From the NCBI RefSeq assembly GCF_027460065.1, contig NZ_JAPYZZ010000002.1:1-64000 (forward strand): a DNA stretch of 64,000 bases, given 5' to 3'. The position numbers and the translations under genes were made by a program. The notes beneath the pieces were generated by a model. The model had not been told where the DNA came from. It worked only from the letters and a program-made list of their open reading frames with translations, and made no database searches. Positions 53,664-62,792 of this stretch are shown here, piece by piece. How positions within the stretch are numbered: position 1 is the stretch's first letter; each line of letters starts with the position of its first letter. This DNA is from Martinezella rhizogenes. Its GTDB lineage: Bacteria > Pseudomonadota > Alphaproteobacteria > Rhizobiales > Rhizobiaceae.

Positions 53664-54566
53664 TTGGTGACAGACGTGAACCTGCATAAAATCCGCCATG
53701 CCCTATTTGCTTTTTCGCTTTTCCTGCCGGCCGTTGCCGTCGCGCAGGAAAAACCGAAGGTGGTCACCACCTTCACCATCATCGCCGATATGGCGCGCAA
53801 CGTGGCGGGTGATGCGGCGGATGTGGAGAGCATCACCAAGCCGGGTGCGGAAATTCACAATTACCAGCCGACGCCGCGCGATATTCTGAAAGCCCGCAAG
53901 GCCGATCTGGTGCTGCGCAACGGTCTCAATCTGGAATTGTGGTTTGAGAAATTCCTGGCCAACCTTTCCGGCGTGCCGAGCGTGACGGTGAGCGAGGGCG
54001 TGGAACCCATGGCGATCAGCGGCGGCGCCTATCAGGGCAAACCCAATCCACACGCCTGGATGTCGCCCGATAACGCCTTGATCTATGTGGAAAATATCCG
54101 CAAGGGCCTTGCCGAGATCGACCCCGCCCATGCCGATGTCTATGCTGCCAACGCCAAGGCCTATTCGGACAAGATCAAGGCCACCGTGCAGCCGATCCGC
54201 GATACGCTTTCGGTTCTGCCAGAAAACAAGCGCTGGTTGGTGACGAGCGAAGGCGCCTTTTCTTATCTCGCCCGCGATTTCGGCCTGAAGGAACTGTTCC
54301 TCTGGCCGGTCAATGCCGATAGCCAGGGCACGCCGCAACAGGTGCGCGGTGTGATCGACGCCATGCGCGAGCACAATATCCAGGTCATCTTCAGCGAAAG
54401 CACCGTTTCCGCCGATCCCGCCCAGCAGGTGGCCAAGGAAACCGGTGCGGCCTATGGCGGCATCCTCTATGTGGATTCGCTGAGCGAGGCGGACGGCCCG
54501 GTTCCGACCTATCTGGACCTTCTGCGCGTGACCAGCGAAACCATCGCCAAGGGACTGTCCTCATGA
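53664..54566 (+). CDS. sitA: SitA manganese/iron ABC transporter substrate-binding protein
   Basis: The 300-residue periplasmic protein has signal peptide [17 protein letters not shown] and the cluster A-I metal-binding fold. Metal ligands are visible in [41 protein letters not shown] and in the C-terminal Glu and Asp segments ([38 protein letters not shown]). It binds Mn(II) or Fe(II) for uptake. The start is unclear: TTG 53664, GTG 53667 and GTG 53676 all lack a strong ribosome site. First gene of sitABCD, downstream of two Mur-type boxes. Confidence 0.9.
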   Translation: MVTDVNLHKIRHALFAFSLFLPAVAVAQEKPKVVTTFTIIADMARNVAGDAADVESITKPGAEIHNYQPTPRDILKARKADLVLRNGLNLELWFEKFLANLSGVPSVTVSEGVEPMAISGGAYQGKPNPHAWMSPDNALIYVENIRKGLAEIDPAHADVYAANAKAYSDKIKATVQPIRDTLSVLPENKRWLVTSEGAFSYLARDFGLKELFLWPVNADSQGTPQQVRGVIDAMREHNIQVIFSESTVSADPAQQVAKETGAAYGGILYVDSLSEADGPVPTYLDLLRVTSETIAKGLSS

Positions 54567-55471
54567 GAATGGGCAGTAAAAAATCCGGCGGCGGCCTGAC
54601 GGTTCAAAATGCGACAGTGACCTATCGCAACGGCCACACAGCGTTAAGAAACGCCAGCTTTTCCATCCCCCGCGGAACGATCACTGCACTTGTCGGCGTC
54701 AATGGTGCCGGCAAGTCCACGATTTTCAAGGCGATCATGGGTTTCGTGCCGCTGGCCGCCGGTTCCGTCTCGATTTTCGATCTGCCGGTGAAGGACGCGC
54801 TCAAGAAAAACCTCGTCGCTTATGTGCCGCAAGCCGAGGAGGTGGACTGGAGTTTTCCGGTGCTGGTGGAGGATGTGGTGATGATGGGCCGTTACGGCCA
54901 CATGAATTTCCTGCGCATCCCGTCGAAACGCGATCACCATATGGTCGAGGAAGCGCTGAAACGCGTCAACATGCTCGATTATCGCAAGCGGCAGATCGGC
55001 GAGCTTTCCGGCGGGCAGAAGAAGCGGGTGTTCCTTGCCCGCGCGCTGGCGCAGGAAGGTCAGGTCATCTTGCTGGACGAGCCTTTCACCGGCGTCGACG
55101 TGACGACGGAAGAGCAGATCGTCGTGCTGCTGAAAGCGCTGCGCGACGAAGGCCGGGTCATGCTGGTCTCCACCCATAATCTCGGCAACGTGCCGGAATT
55201 CTGTGACCGCGCCGTGTTCGTCAAGGGCACGGTTCTGGCATCGGGCAAGACGGCGGATACCTTCAACGAGGAGAACCTGCAAAAGGCCTTTGGCGGCAGC
55301 CTGCGCCACTTCGTTCTCGGCGGTGCCGAATTGCATAACGATGCCGATCCGCGCCGGGTGAAGGTGATTACCGATGACGAGCGTCCCTTCGTGATCTACG
55401 GCAAGAATGGCCAGAACGGGCATGAGGCACAGGCTCCGAAAGAAAAAACCGATGATAAACAGCCTTCTTGA
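54563..55471 (+). CDS. sitB: SitB metal ABC transporter ATP-binding protein
   Basis: The 302-residue ATPase has Walker [22 protein letters not shown]-loop [28 protein letters not shown], signature [19 protein letters not shown] and Walker [14 protein letters not shown]. The DWSFPV and GRYGHM segments are typical of Mn/Zn transporter ATPases. The C-terminal tail of about 60 residues beyond the ATPase fold is hydrophilic. It overlaps sitA (ATGA) and sitC (20 nt). Confidence 0.94.
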   Translation: MRMGSKKSGGGLTVQNATVTYRNGHTALRNASFSIPRGTITALVGVNGAGKSTIFKAIMGFVPLAAGSVSIFDLPVKDALKKNLVAYVPQAEEVDWSFPVLVEDVVMMGRYGHMNFLRIPSKRDHHMVEEALKRVNMLDYRKRQIGELSGGQKKRVFLARALAQEGQVILLDEPFTGVDVTTEEQIVVLLKALRDEGRVMLVSTHNLGNVPEFCDRAVFVKGTVLASGKTADTFNEENLQKAFGGSLRHFVLGGAELHNDADPRRVKVITDDERPFVIYGKNGQNGHEAQAPKEKTDDKQPS

Positions 55472-56312
55472 GCCTTTCACCTATGGCTATATGCTGAACG
55501 CCATCTGGGTCAGCGCGCTGGTGGGCGGCGTCTGCGGTTTTCTCTCCGCCTATCTGATGCTGAAGGGCTGGTCGCTGATCGGCGATGCGCTTTCCCATGC
55601 CATCGTTCCCGGTGTGGCCGGGGCCTATATGCTCGGCCTGCCCTTTTCGCTGGGTGCCTTCCTCTCCGGCGGCCTTGCAGCCGGTTCCATGCTGTTCCTG
55701 AACCAGAAGACGCGGCTGAAGGAAGACGCGATCATCGGGCTGATCTTCACATCGTTTTTCGGGCTTGGCCTGTTCATGGTGTCGCTCTCGCCCACTTCTG
55801 TGAATATCCAGACCATCGTGCTCGGCAATATTCTGGCGATCACGGCGGAAGACACTATCCAGTTGGCGCTGATCGGCGGCATCAGCCTCTTGGTACTGGC
55901 GCTGAAATGGCGCGACTTCATGGTGGTGTTCTTTGATGAGAATCATGCCCGCACCGTGGGGCTGAAGCCGGAAGTGCTGAAGGTGATCTTCTTCACCCTG
56001 CTGGCTGCCTCCACGGTTGCCGCTTTGCAGACGGTCGGAGCCTTCCTCGTCGTCGCCATGGTGGTGACGCCGGGCGCCACCGCCTACCTCCTGACCGACC
56101 GTTTCGAGCGGCTGATCCTGATGAGCCTGATCATCGGCGCGGGCACCAGCTTCGTCGGCGCCTATCTCAGCTATTTCCTCGACGGCGCGACCGGCGGGGT
56201 CATCGTCGTGCTGCAGACGGCGATCTTCCTTTCAGCCTTCGTTTTTGCGCCCAAGCACGGCCTGCTCGCATCCCGCGCCAAGGCCCGCAAGGCACTGGAG
56301 GAAACGCCATGA
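55452..56312 (+). CDS. sitC: SitC metal ABC transporter permease
   Basis: The 286-residue protein has eight to nine hydrophobic helices of the ABC-3 family, with [30 protein letters not shown] near residue 30 and [24 protein letters not shown] near 200. With SitD it forms the transport channel. Start MINSLLEP at 55452 gives the family N-terminus and overlaps the sitB end. A frame starting at 55407 adds basic residues without support. Confidence 0.93.
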   Translation: MINSLLEPFTYGYMLNAIWVSALVGGVCGFLSAYLMLKGWSLIGDALSHAIVPGVAGAYMLGLPFSLGAFLSGGLAAGSMLFLNQKTRLKEDAIIGLIFTSFFGLGLFMVSLSPTSVNIQTIVLGNILAITAEDTIQLALIGGISLLVLALKWRDFMVVFFDENHARTVGLKPEVLKVIFFTLLAASTVAALQTVGAFLVVAMVVTPGATAYLLTDRFERLILMSLIIGAGTSFVGAYLSYFLDGATGGVIVVLQTAIFLSAFVFAPKHGLLASRAKARKALEETP

Positions 56313-57163
56313 GCGACTATCTCGAACTCGCCATCCTGCCGTTTCAGCTACCTTTCATGCAATATGCCTTCATCATCACGCTGATGATCGCCGTGCCGAT
56401 GGCGATGCTGTCGTGTTTTCTGGTGCTGAAGGGCTGGTCGCTGATGGGAGATGCCGTCTCCCATGCCGTGCTGCCCGGCGTGGTGGTGGCCTATATCGCC
56501 GGCATACCGCTCTCCATCGGCGCCTTCATTGCCGGCATGATCTGTGCGCTCGGCACCGGTTTCATCAAGGAAAACAGCCGCATCAAGGAAGATACGGTGC
56601 TCGGCATCGTCTTTTCCGGCATGTTCGGGCTGGGGCTGGTGCTTTATGTGAAGGTGCAGAGCGACATGCATCTCGACCATATTCTCTTCGGCGACATGCT
56701 GGGCATTGCGCCCTCTGACATGCTGGAGACCGGCCTGATCGCGCTTTTCGCCACGCTGTTCCTCGGCATTCTACGCAAGGACCTTCTGGTCAACGCCTTT
56801 GATGCGCAGCATGCGAAAGCCATCGGCCTGCCGGTGCGGGTTCTGCATTACGGTCTGCTGATGGTCCTGTCGCTGACCGTCGTCGGCGCATTGAAGGCGG
56901 TGGGCATCATCCTCTCGGTCGCCATGCTGGTGACGCCGGGTGCTATCGCCTTCCTGCTGACCCGGCGGTTTTCCGCCATGCTGCTGGTGGCCATTGTGGT
57001 GGCGGTTGCCTCATCGCTGGCAGGCATTTGGGTGAGCTTCCTGATCGACAGCGCGCCGGCCCCCACCATCGTGATGTTCATGACCCTTGCTTTCGTCGCC
57101 ACCTTCATCCGCACCACCTGGAAGGCCCGGCGGATCGACGCGGCGGGCGAAACAGGCTTCTAG
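56309..57163 (+). CDS. sitD: SitD metal ABC transporter permease
   Basis: The 284-residue paralogue of SitC is of the same ABC-3 type. It has FLVLKGWSLMGDAVSHAVLPGVVVAYIAGIPLSIGAFIAGM and VGIILSVAMLVTPGAIAFLLTRRFSAML. It overlaps sitC by 4 nt (ATGA) and completes the manganese/iron uptake system. A family D palindrome directly follows the stop and may end the transcript. Confidence 0.93.
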   Translation: MSDYLELAILPFQLPFMQYAFIITLMIAVPMAMLSCFLVLKGWSLMGDAVSHAVLPGVVVAYIAGIPLSIGAFIAGMICALGTGFIKENSRIKEDTVLGIVFSGMFGLGLVLYVKVQSDMHLDHILFGDMLGIAPSDMLETGLIALFATLFLGILRKDLLVNAFDAQHAKAIGLPVRVLHYGLLMVLSLTVVGALKAVGIILSVAMLVTPGAIAFLLTRRFSAMLLVAIVVAVASSLAGIWVSFLIDSAPAPTIVMFMTLAFVATFIRTTWKARRIDAAGETGF

Positions 57164-57204
57164 AGCATTTCCGGTGAAAGCCGGTTCACCTGAAATGCTC
57201 TATC
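57163..57204. repeat. family D palindrome after sitD, copy D1
   Basis: AGAGCATTTC-C-GGTGAA pairs with TTCACC-TGAAATGCTCT around GCCGG. A large nearly perfect hairpin, it begins at the sitD stop codon and may act as an mRNA 3' end. A partial copy lies at 14190-14230. Confidence 0.7.
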
Positions 57205-57375
57205 TCTTTGCTTTTGCCCAGTCCGGACGCAAAACCGCTAACGCACTTTTGCTGGACATGCTCGAGAACAACGATTTTTGCGGGCGTGTGGAACATTTTC
57301 GCCTTTTGCGCGTCATTTTGCTGAGCCTGTCGCCGCGCGGCGGGCTCGGGAAAATTACGCAAAAGGGGAAGCGCC

Positions 57376-57549
57376 ATGCTGAAGTGGGCTCTTATTTTCT
57401 TCGTTATTTCTTTGATCGCAGGCGTATTCGGCTTCACCGGCATTTCCGCGGCAGCGGCGGGCGTGGCCCGTATCCTGTTCTTCATCGCCGTGGTGATCTT
57501 CCTGGTCTTCCTCGTGCTTGCACTGATGGCCGGAAGCGCCGTCGTCTGA
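57376..57549 (+). CDS. DUF1328 small membrane protein
   Basis: The 57-residue peptide is [20 protein letters not shown] followed by [20 protein letters not shown] and a third hydrophobic block to the end: two membrane helices around a [11 protein letters not shown] turn. This matches the DUF1328 (YtjA) family, common in alphaproteobacteria and of unknown function. AAAAGGGG lies 8 nt before the ATG. A strong terminator follows 8 nt after the stop. Confidence 0.88.
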   Translation: MLKWALIFFVISLIAGVFGFTGISAAAAGVARILFFIAVVIFLVFLVLALMAGSAVV

Positions 57550-57556
57550 ACGAAAA

Positions 57557-57590
57557 AGGCGACCGGTTTTCACCGGTCGCCTCTCCTTTT
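57557..57590. terminator. bidirectional terminator after the DUF1328 gene
   Basis: GGCGACCGG-TTTTCA-CCGGTCGCC (57558-57581) has AAAAA before and TCTCCTTTTT after. It serves the DUF1328 gene and the convergent short-chain dehydrogenase gene. Confidence 0.92.
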
Positions 57591-57604
57591 TCCCGTATCG
57601 ATAA

Positions 57605-58336
57605 TCAGCCCGTCCAGCCGCCATCGATCACATGGATCTGGCCGGTGGTGAAACCTGCCTCGTCGGAAGCGAGATAGGTGACAAGTGCGGCGATTTCCTC
57701 CGGTGTGGCGATGCGGCCCATCGGCTGGCGGGCGATGAAATCCGCCAACGCCTGTTCGTAATTGCCGGTGGCGCGCAGGCGGTCATGCAAGGACGGGCTA
57801 TCGACCGTGCCGGGGCAAATGGCGTTGCAGCGAATGCCCTTGGTGACGAAATCGGCGGCGATGGCCTTGGTGAGACCAACGACTGCCGCCTTGGAAGCAG
57901 TATAGGCGAAACGGTTCGGCACGCCCTTCACGCTTGAAGCAACCGACGACATATTGACGATCGCGCCCTTGCCCTTTTCCAGCATGCCGGGCAGGAAGGC
58001 GCGGCAGGTGCGATACATCGCCTTGGCGTTGAGGTCGAAAGAGAAATCCCAGTCCTTTTCTTCACAGTCGAGAATGGTGCCGGAATGGACGAAACCGGCG
58101 CAGTTGAACAGCACGTCGGCATGGCCGATATCGGCAGCGAAATCCTTGACGCCGTCGCCATCAAGCACGTTCAGGACGCGGGTTTCCGCACCTTTCAGGG
58201 TCGAAAGCGCCTGTTCGTTGATATCGGTGGCGATGACGCGCGCGCCGAGCGATATGAAGCGCTCCGCCGTCGCCCGGCCGATACCCTGACCGGCGGCGGT
58301 GATCACCACTGTCCGGCCGTTAAAATCCTGCACCAT
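57605..58336 (-). CDS. short-chain dehydrogenase of the DHRS6/BDH2-like group
   Basis: The 243-residue SDR has the cofactor motif TAAGQGIGRATAERF, the second-strand ATDIN (NAD preference), NCAGF (NAG-type motif) and catalytic Tyr/Lys in AYTASKAAVVGLTKAIAADF. GWTG ends the protein. The stretch GFVHSGTILDCEEKDWDFSFDLN..AFLPGM and NMSSVASSVKGV resembles human DHRS6/BDH2 strikingly. Human DHRS6 oxidises 3-hydroxybutyrate or reduces 4-oxo-L-proline; bacterial relatives also act on deoxy-sugar acids. The role here is open. GGGAGG precedes ATG 58336. It is divergent from an IclR-type regulator. Confidence 0.88.
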   Translation of the reverse strand: MVQDFNGRTVVITAAGQGIGRATAERFISLGARVIATDINEQALSTLKGAETRVLNVLDGDGVKDFAADIGHADVLFNCAGFVHSGTILDCEEKDWDFSFDLNAKAMYRTCRAFLPGMLEKGKGAIVNMSSVASSVKGVPNRFAYTASKAAVVGLTKAIAADFVTKGIRCNAICPGTVDSPSLHDRLRATGNYEQALADFIARQPMGRIATPEEIAALVTYLASDEAGFTTGQIHVIDGGWTG

Positions 58337-58415
58337 GAATAGCCTCCCGCTAAGGCGCGCCCATCCTTCGTGGACTGGACCGCTGAATTTTGATGATCTC
58401 AAATATGGATCGACA

Positions 58416-58443
58416 ATTCATATGTAAACGCGGTATTCATATG
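58416..58443. promoter_or_regulatory. direct repeats ATTCATATG in the SDR-IclR divergent region
   Basis: ATTCATATG occurs at 58416-58424 and 58435-58443, with a 19-bp period (about two helical turns). It lies between the divergent SDR and IclR genes. IclR proteins often bind repeated or palindromic sites of this size; binding is inferred. Confidence 0.5.
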
Positions 58444-58534
58444 GCGTCAAGCAAACTTGCGCGGATGCGGGGTATCGGGCAACCATATTTTAAACCACCC
58501 CGCCGGCGCGCATCAGAAACACCATCGAGGCCAG

Positions 58535-59302
58535 ATGACCGACGACGACAGCGAAAGATATCGCGCCCCCGCCCTCGACAAGGGCCTGGACATTCTCGAG
58601 CTTCTGGCCCGCACGGATGGCGGGCTGACGCAGATCGAGATCGCCAAGGCGATCGGAAAGAGCCCCAACGAACTGTACCGTATGCTGGACCGTCTGGTGC
58701 GCCGGGGTTATGTGCAGCGGCTCGACGGCGACCGGTTTTCGCTGACGCTGAAAATGTTCGGGCTGGCGCATTTTCATGCGCCGATCCGCCGGCTCGTCTC
58801 CTTCGCAGCACCTGTCATGCGCGATTTTTCCGCAAGCGCCGAACAGGCCTGTCATCTCGCGGTTTATGATCGCGGCAGCGTCGTCGTAATCGCCCAGCAG
58901 GAATCCGCCACCTATTGGGCCATGTCCATGCGGGTCGGCGCGCAGATGAGCCTGTTCCACACCGGCTCCGGCCATGTGCTTCTGGCCTTCCAGACAGAGG
59001 CGCAGCGCGAGATCATGATCACCGAACAGGTGCGTGGCAGCGGTGAGACCGTGCCGCCCGACCTTGCCGAGCGACTTCGGCAGGTGCGCAGCAACGGTTT
59101 TGAATCCATGGACAGCTTGCAGACTGCGGGCGTGCGCAATATTTCCGCCCCGATTCTGACGCTGGATGGCACCGCACTCGCCGTCATCACCTGCCCCTAT
59201 ATTACCACGCTCGGTGGCACGGCCCCGACGCGCGAGACTTGCGAACAGCTGATCCGCGACGCGGCAAAACGCATCTCCGAAGTGGTGACGGGAAACGTCT
59301 GA
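58535..59302 (+). CDS. IclR-family transcriptional regulator
   Basis: The 255-residue protein has a winged-helix N-terminus (APALDKGLDILELLARTDGGLTQIEIAKAIGKSPNELYRMLDRLVRRGYVQR) and an IclR effector domain from about residue 80 (QQESATYWAMSMRVGAQMSLFHTGSGHVLLAF, SLQTAGVRNISAPILTLDGTALAVITCPYI). It is divergent from the DHRS6-like dehydrogenase gene, which it probably controls. ATG 58535 follows GAGG. A frame to 58457 adds 26 residues lacking family similarity. Confidence 0.9.
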   Translation: MTDDDSERYRAPALDKGLDILELLARTDGGLTQIEIAKAIGKSPNELYRMLDRLVRRGYVQRLDGDRFSLTLKMFGLAHFHAPIRRLVSFAAPVMRDFSASAEQACHLAVYDRGSVVVIAQQESATYWAMSMRVGAQMSLFHTGSGHVLLAFQTEAQREIMITEQVRGSGETVPPDLAERLRQVRSNGFESMDSLQTAGVRNISAPILTLDGTALAVITCPYITTLGGTAPTRETCEQLIRDAAKRISEVVTGNV

Positions 59303-59313
59303 AGGGCACAAAA

Positions 59314-59344
59314 AAACGCGACCGGCAGGGGCCCGATCGCGTTT
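59314..59344 (-). terminator. transaldolase terminator (minus strand)
   Basis: On the minus strand AAACGCGA-(15 nt)-TCGCGTTT is followed by TTTTTG. It lies about 60 nt beyond the tal stop, on the far side of the plus-strand terminator at 59378-59404. Confidence 0.7.
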
Positions 59345-59377
59345 CAATTGACTGGAGATTATGTCTGGTAAACGCGA

Positions 59378-59404
59378 GGGGAACGCAGATGGTTCCCCTT
59401 TTTT
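59378..59404 (+). terminator. IclR-gene terminator (plus strand)
   Basis: GGGGAAC-GCAGATG-GTTCCCC is followed directly by TTTTTT. It lies 76 nt after the IclR stop and just before the convergent tal stop. Confidence 0.85.
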
Positions 59405-59405
59405 G

Positions 59406-60371
59406 TCAGGCGGCAGCGGCCCTCAGTTCCTTGCGGACCATCTCGCGTAGCGTCACCAGATCCTTGGCGAACAGGCGGATGCCCTCGGAAAGCTTCTCGG
59501 TAGCCATCGCGTCTTCGTTCATCGCCCAGCGGAACGCCTTTTCATCGAGCGACTGCAGCGGCTCGGCCTTGACATTGTCAGGCGAAAGCTTGCGCTCGAG
59601 CGTGCCATTGTCCTTGTCCAGCTCTTCGAGCAGCGCCGGGCTGATCGTCAGGCGGTCGCAACCGGCCAGCGCTTCGATTTCGCCGACATTGCGGAAGGAG
59701 GCGCCCATGACGACGGTGCTGATGCCATTGGCCTTGTAATAATTGTAGATGCTGCGCACCGAAACAACGCCCGGATCGGTCTCGGCGGTGTAGTTCTCGC
59801 CAGTCGACTTCTTGTACCAGTCGAGGATACGGCCGACGAAGGGCGAGATGAGGAAGACCTTGGCTTCGGCACAGGCAATCGCCTGGGCCTGCGAGAACAG
59901 CAGCGTCAGGTTGCAGTCGATGCCTTCGGACTGCAGCACTTCGGCGGCCTTGATGCCTTCCCAGGTGGAAGCAAGCTTGATGAGGATGCGTTCACGCTCG
60001 ATGCCGCGCTCCTTATAGGCGGCAATGATGTGGCGCGCCTTGGCGATGGAGGCCTGCGTATCGAAGGAGAGATCGGCATCGACTTCGGTCGATACGCGGC
60101 CGGGAACGAGGCCGGCAAGCGCTGCACCCACGGAAATGGCAAGACGGTCGGCAACGGCGGCAACCACGGCGTCGGACTGCCCGCCCTGCTTCTTGCCCCA
60201 GGCGGCAGCTTCCTTCACCGCATCGGCAAAGGCGGGCGTGCCGAGCGCTTTGAGAACGATGGTCGGGTTGGTGGTGCAATCCACCGGCTTCAGGCGTGCT
60301 ACCGCCTCGATGTCGCCGGTATCGGCAACAACAGTGGTGATGGCGCGAAGTTGTTCGAGTTTGGACGTCAT
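59406..60371 (-). CDS. tal: transaldolase B-type
   Basis: The 321-residue TIM-barrel enzyme transfers dihydroxyacetone units in the pentose phosphate pathway. The N-terminus [20 protein letters not shown] and the Asp motif [11 protein letters not shown] are typical. The Schiff-base Lys is at residue 132 in [12 protein letters not shown], and [14 protein letters not shown] and [31 protein letters not shown] follow, typical of TalB. Length is standard. It is divergent from a SorC-type regulator gene (195 bp between starts). Confidence 0.95.
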   Translation of the reverse strand: MTSKLEQLRAITTVVADTGDIEAVARLKPVDCTTNPTIVLKALGTPAFADAVKEAAAWGKKQGGQSDAVVAAVADRLAISVGAALAGLVPGRVSTEVDADLSFDTQASIAKARHIIAAYKERGIERERILIKLASTWEGIKAAEVLQSEGIDCNLTLLFSQAQAIACAEAKVFLISPFVGRILDWYKKSTGENYTAETDPGVVSVRSIYNYYKANGISTVVMGASFRNVGEIEALAGCDRLTISPALLEELDKDNGTLERKLSPDNVKAEPLQSLDEKAFRWAMNEDAMATEKLSEGIRLFAKDLVTLREMVRKELRAAAA

Positions 60372-60522
60372 GGCGAATGATCCTTCATGATCTCTGGTAA
60401 ACTTGCTCAGCCGTCTTTTCGTTCCCGCACCAAGGGTGCGCCCAAGGCCGAAATCACGGTTCTGTCCGGCTCCGACTATCGCAAGCGGCGCGGCCGAAAG
60501 TCAAGACATTTGCGCATCGCAA

Positions 60523-60550
60523 TTGACATAAGTTTCATGCCTGCGATACT
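60523..60550 (+). promoter_or_regulatory. promoter of the SorC-type regulator
   Basis: TTGACA (60523-60528) and GATACT (60545-60550) are separated by 16 bp, 17 bp before the start codon. The short distance suggests a short leader. Confidence 0.5.
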
Positions 60551-60566
60551 CGCCCACACATAAGGA

Positions 60567-61568
60567 ATGGCGAAAACCGTGGCGAAACTGAGAAGAGAGA
60601 CCCATACGACCTATTCGGAAGCGGCTTCGCTGAGGCTGCGCGCGGCATGGCTCTATTATAACCAGGGCATGACGCAGAAAGATGTCGCCGAGAAACTGGG
60701 GATCAGCCGCTCCACCGTCATCCGCCTGCTCGACGAGGCGATGAAACGCTCCGAAGTGCAGATCTGGATCAATGAAGGGATCGAGGATTTCGTCTCGCTG
60801 GCCGGCCAGCTGGAGGCAGCCTACGGGCTGGACGAGGCCGTCATCATCCCCTCGCCCGGCCCATTCCCCGCCGGCAAGTCAGACGCGGAAGGCACCGCCA
60901 AGGCCGTCGGTCTTGCACTCGGACAATTCCTCTCCGAAGTCGTGCCGAACGGCGCCACCATCGGCGTCGGCTGGGGGCGCACCATGACCGCCTCGCTCTC
61001 CAGTTTCCGCCCGCCGCGGCGGGAAAACTGCAAGGTGGTCTCACTGCTCGGCGGTATCGTCGCCGTGCACCAGACCAATCCGCTCGACTACACCTGGCGG
61101 CTGGCAAGTGCGCTCGGGGCGGAATGTTACATGTTCCTCGCGCCGCTTTTGGTGGATTCGGTCGAGACCAAACGGGCGCTGATCGAAAAATGCGGTCTGG
61201 CGACGCTTTACGATCTCGCCGAGACGCTCGATCTTGCCATCGTTTCCTGCGGCGATATCGGCCCGCATTCCACCTCGCTGTCGGAAGGTTTCATTTCCAG
61301 GGAGACCCTGCGCGAACTCGTCGATGCCGGTTGCGTCTGCGACACCATGTTCAACTTCATCGATGCCGAAGGCCGCTCCGTCGATCACCCGATCAACCAG
61401 CGCGCCATGGCGATCGATCTCGACACGCTGCGCAAGGCCAAACACATCGTGCTCGCCTCCGGCGGCGCCCACCGCGCCATCGCCATCCGCGCCACCATCA
61501 AGCGCATTGGCTGCAATACGCTGATCACCGACGAGGCGGCGGCGCGGGCTTTGATGGAACTGGTTTAG
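60567..61568 (+). CDS. SorC/DeoR-type sugar-binding transcriptional regulator
   Basis: The 333-residue protein has a helix-turn-helix at about 20-70 (LRLRAAWLYYNQGMTQKDVAEKLGISRSTVIRLLDEAMKRSEVQIWI). A SorC sugar-binding domain follows (LNPGATIGVGWGRTMTASLSSF-like, VVSLLGGIV, YMFLAPLLVDSVETKRALIEK, ISCGDIGPHSTSLSEGFISRETLRELVDAGCV, HIVLASGGAHRAIAIRATIKRIGCNTLITDEAAARALM). Members sense phosphorylated sugars or polyols. No catabolic operon follows it; tal is divergent. The start 60567 abuts AAGGA, and GTG 60579 is a possible alternative. Confidence 0.88.
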   Translation: MAKTVAKLRRETHTTYSEAASLRLRAAWLYYNQGMTQKDVAEKLGISRSTVIRLLDEAMKRSEVQIWINEGIEDFVSLAGQLEAAYGLDEAVIIPSPGPFPAGKSDAEGTAKAVGLALGQFLSEVVPNGATIGVGWGRTMTASLSSFRPPRRENCKVVSLLGGIVAVHQTNPLDYTWRLASALGAECYMFLAPLLVDSVETKRALIEKCGLATLYDLAETLDLAIVSCGDIGPHSTSLSEGFISRETLRELVDAGCVCDTMFNFIDAEGRSVDHPINQRAMAIDLDTLRKAKHIVLASGGAHRAIAIRATIKRIGCNTLITDEAAARALMELV

Positions 61569-61634
61569 GCCGCACGCTTAAAACACCCTGCCATTCCGGG
61601 ACTGAGTTGAGGCCTTCTCGATTTCACTCTCCCC

Positions 61635-61747
61635 GTCATACCGGCCTTGAGCCGGTATCCAGCCAACCCAAGTCTTTGGGCTGAAAGAACTCCTCGCGTC
61701 GCGCAGACGCGCGTCGGCTGGATTCCGGCTCAAGGCCGGAATGACGG
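61635..61747. repeat. family A palindromic repeat, copy A7
   Basis: The end hairpins are ATACCGGC-CTTGA-GCCGGTAT and ATTCCGGC-TCAAG-GCCGGAAT, with an AACCCAA-GTCT-TTGGGCT middle hairpin and GACGCGCGTC. It lies between two convergent genes. Confidence 0.9.
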
Positions 61748-61788
61748 AAGTGGTGTACGGCAAATCGGCAAAGACAATTAAGACCCAA

Positions 61789-62661
61789 TCACGCCTTCCC
61801 CGTTTCCCATCCCAGCATCGCACGCTTGCGCGTCAGGCCCCAATGGTAGCCCGTCAACGCACCGCTTTTACCAACGGCACGGTGGCAGGGAACAACAAAC
61901 GAGACCGGATTTGCCCCGACTGCGGCACCCACGGCGCGGGATGCGGTGGGCTGGCCGATATCGCAGGCAATGTGCGAATAGGTGACGGCGCGGCCCATCG
62001 GGATTTTCAAGAGGCTTTCCCAGACGCGCACCTGAAAATCCGTGCCGAGCAAGACCACACGCAGCGGCTTGTCCGCCGTCCAGAGGGCAGGTTCGAAGAT
62101 GCGCGCGGCGTAGGGCGCGGTCGCTTCGCGATCCTCGACATAATCCGCATTCGGCCAGCGGCCGGCCATATCCTCGAAACAGGCTCCTTCCTCGCCCGGA
62201 TCGGCAAAGGCACAGCCGGCAAGGCCGCGATCGGTGATCATGACCAGCGCAAGCCCGAACGGTGAGGCGTGAAAACCGTAACGGATCGTCAGCCCGCCAC
62301 CTTTCGCCTTCCATTCGCCGGGCGACATGGCCTCATGGGTGACGAACAGATCATGCAGGCGGCCGGGTCCGGACATGCCGACCTCGATCGATGTTTCAAG
62401 CAGCGGCAGGTCCTCTTCGCGCAGCAGCCGCTTGGCGTGATCGAGCGTCACGGCCTGCAGGAAGGCCTTCGGCGAAAGGCCGGCCCAGCGGGTAAAAGTC
62501 TTCTGCAATTGCGTCGGCGACTGGCCGAGCCTGGCGGCGATGGCTTCGAGGGAGGGTTGCTCGCGATAATCCAGCGTCAAAAGCTCGATAACCCCGCGCA
62601 CCGTATCGTAATCCGAGCCGATGGGGGTGATGTCTTCGTTCAGCGTAATATTGGCGTTCAT
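61789..62661 (-). CDS. AraC-type HTH fused to O6-methylguanine-DNA methyltransferase (Ada-like, lacking the N-terminal zinc domain)
   Basis: The 290-residue protein has an AraC helix-turn-helix at about 25-120 (RGVIELLTLDYREQPSLEAIAARLGQSPTQLQKTFTRWAGLSPKAFLQAVTLDHAKRLL). A methyltransferase domain from about 125 carries VWESLLKIPMGRAVTYSHIACDIGQPTASRAVGAAVGANPVSFVVPCHRAVG. The alkyl-acceptor Cys is residue 259. The N-terminal Ada zinc domain, whose methylated Cys converts E. coli Ada into an activator, is missing. It therefore repairs O6-methylguanine by suicide transfer and may not use methylphosphotriester sensing. Confidence 0.92.
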   Translation of the reverse strand: MNANITLNEDITPIGSDYDTVRGVIELLTLDYREQPSLEAIAARLGQSPTQLQKTFTRWAGLSPKAFLQAVTLDHAKRLLREEDLPLLETSIEVGMSGPGRLHDLFVTHEAMSPGEWKAKGGGLTIRYGFHASPFGLALVMITDRGLAGCAFADPGEEGACFEDMAGRWPNADYVEDREATAPYAARIFEPALWTADKPLRVVLLGTDFQVRVWESLLKIPMGRAVTYSHIACDIGQPTASRAVGAAVGANPVSFVVPCHRAVGKSGALTGYHWGLTRKRAMLGWETGKA

Positions 62662-62743
62662 CGCATGTCTCCTAACGCTTCACAGAAAACCATCAAAGCG
62701 CGGCGGCCTCCACCCGTTTCTTGCGCCATGCTCCGTTTCTACC

Positions 62744-62771
62744 GTATTCCGGCTCAGGGCCGAAATGACGG
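62744..62771. repeat. family A half-element, copy A8
   Basis: ATTCCGGC-TCAGG-GCCGAAAT is followed by GACGG. A single end hairpin with one mismatch remains, 24 bp after the convergent DUF2244 stop. Confidence 0.6.
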
Positions 62772-62792
62772 AAAGAGAGCGGGATTATCCTC

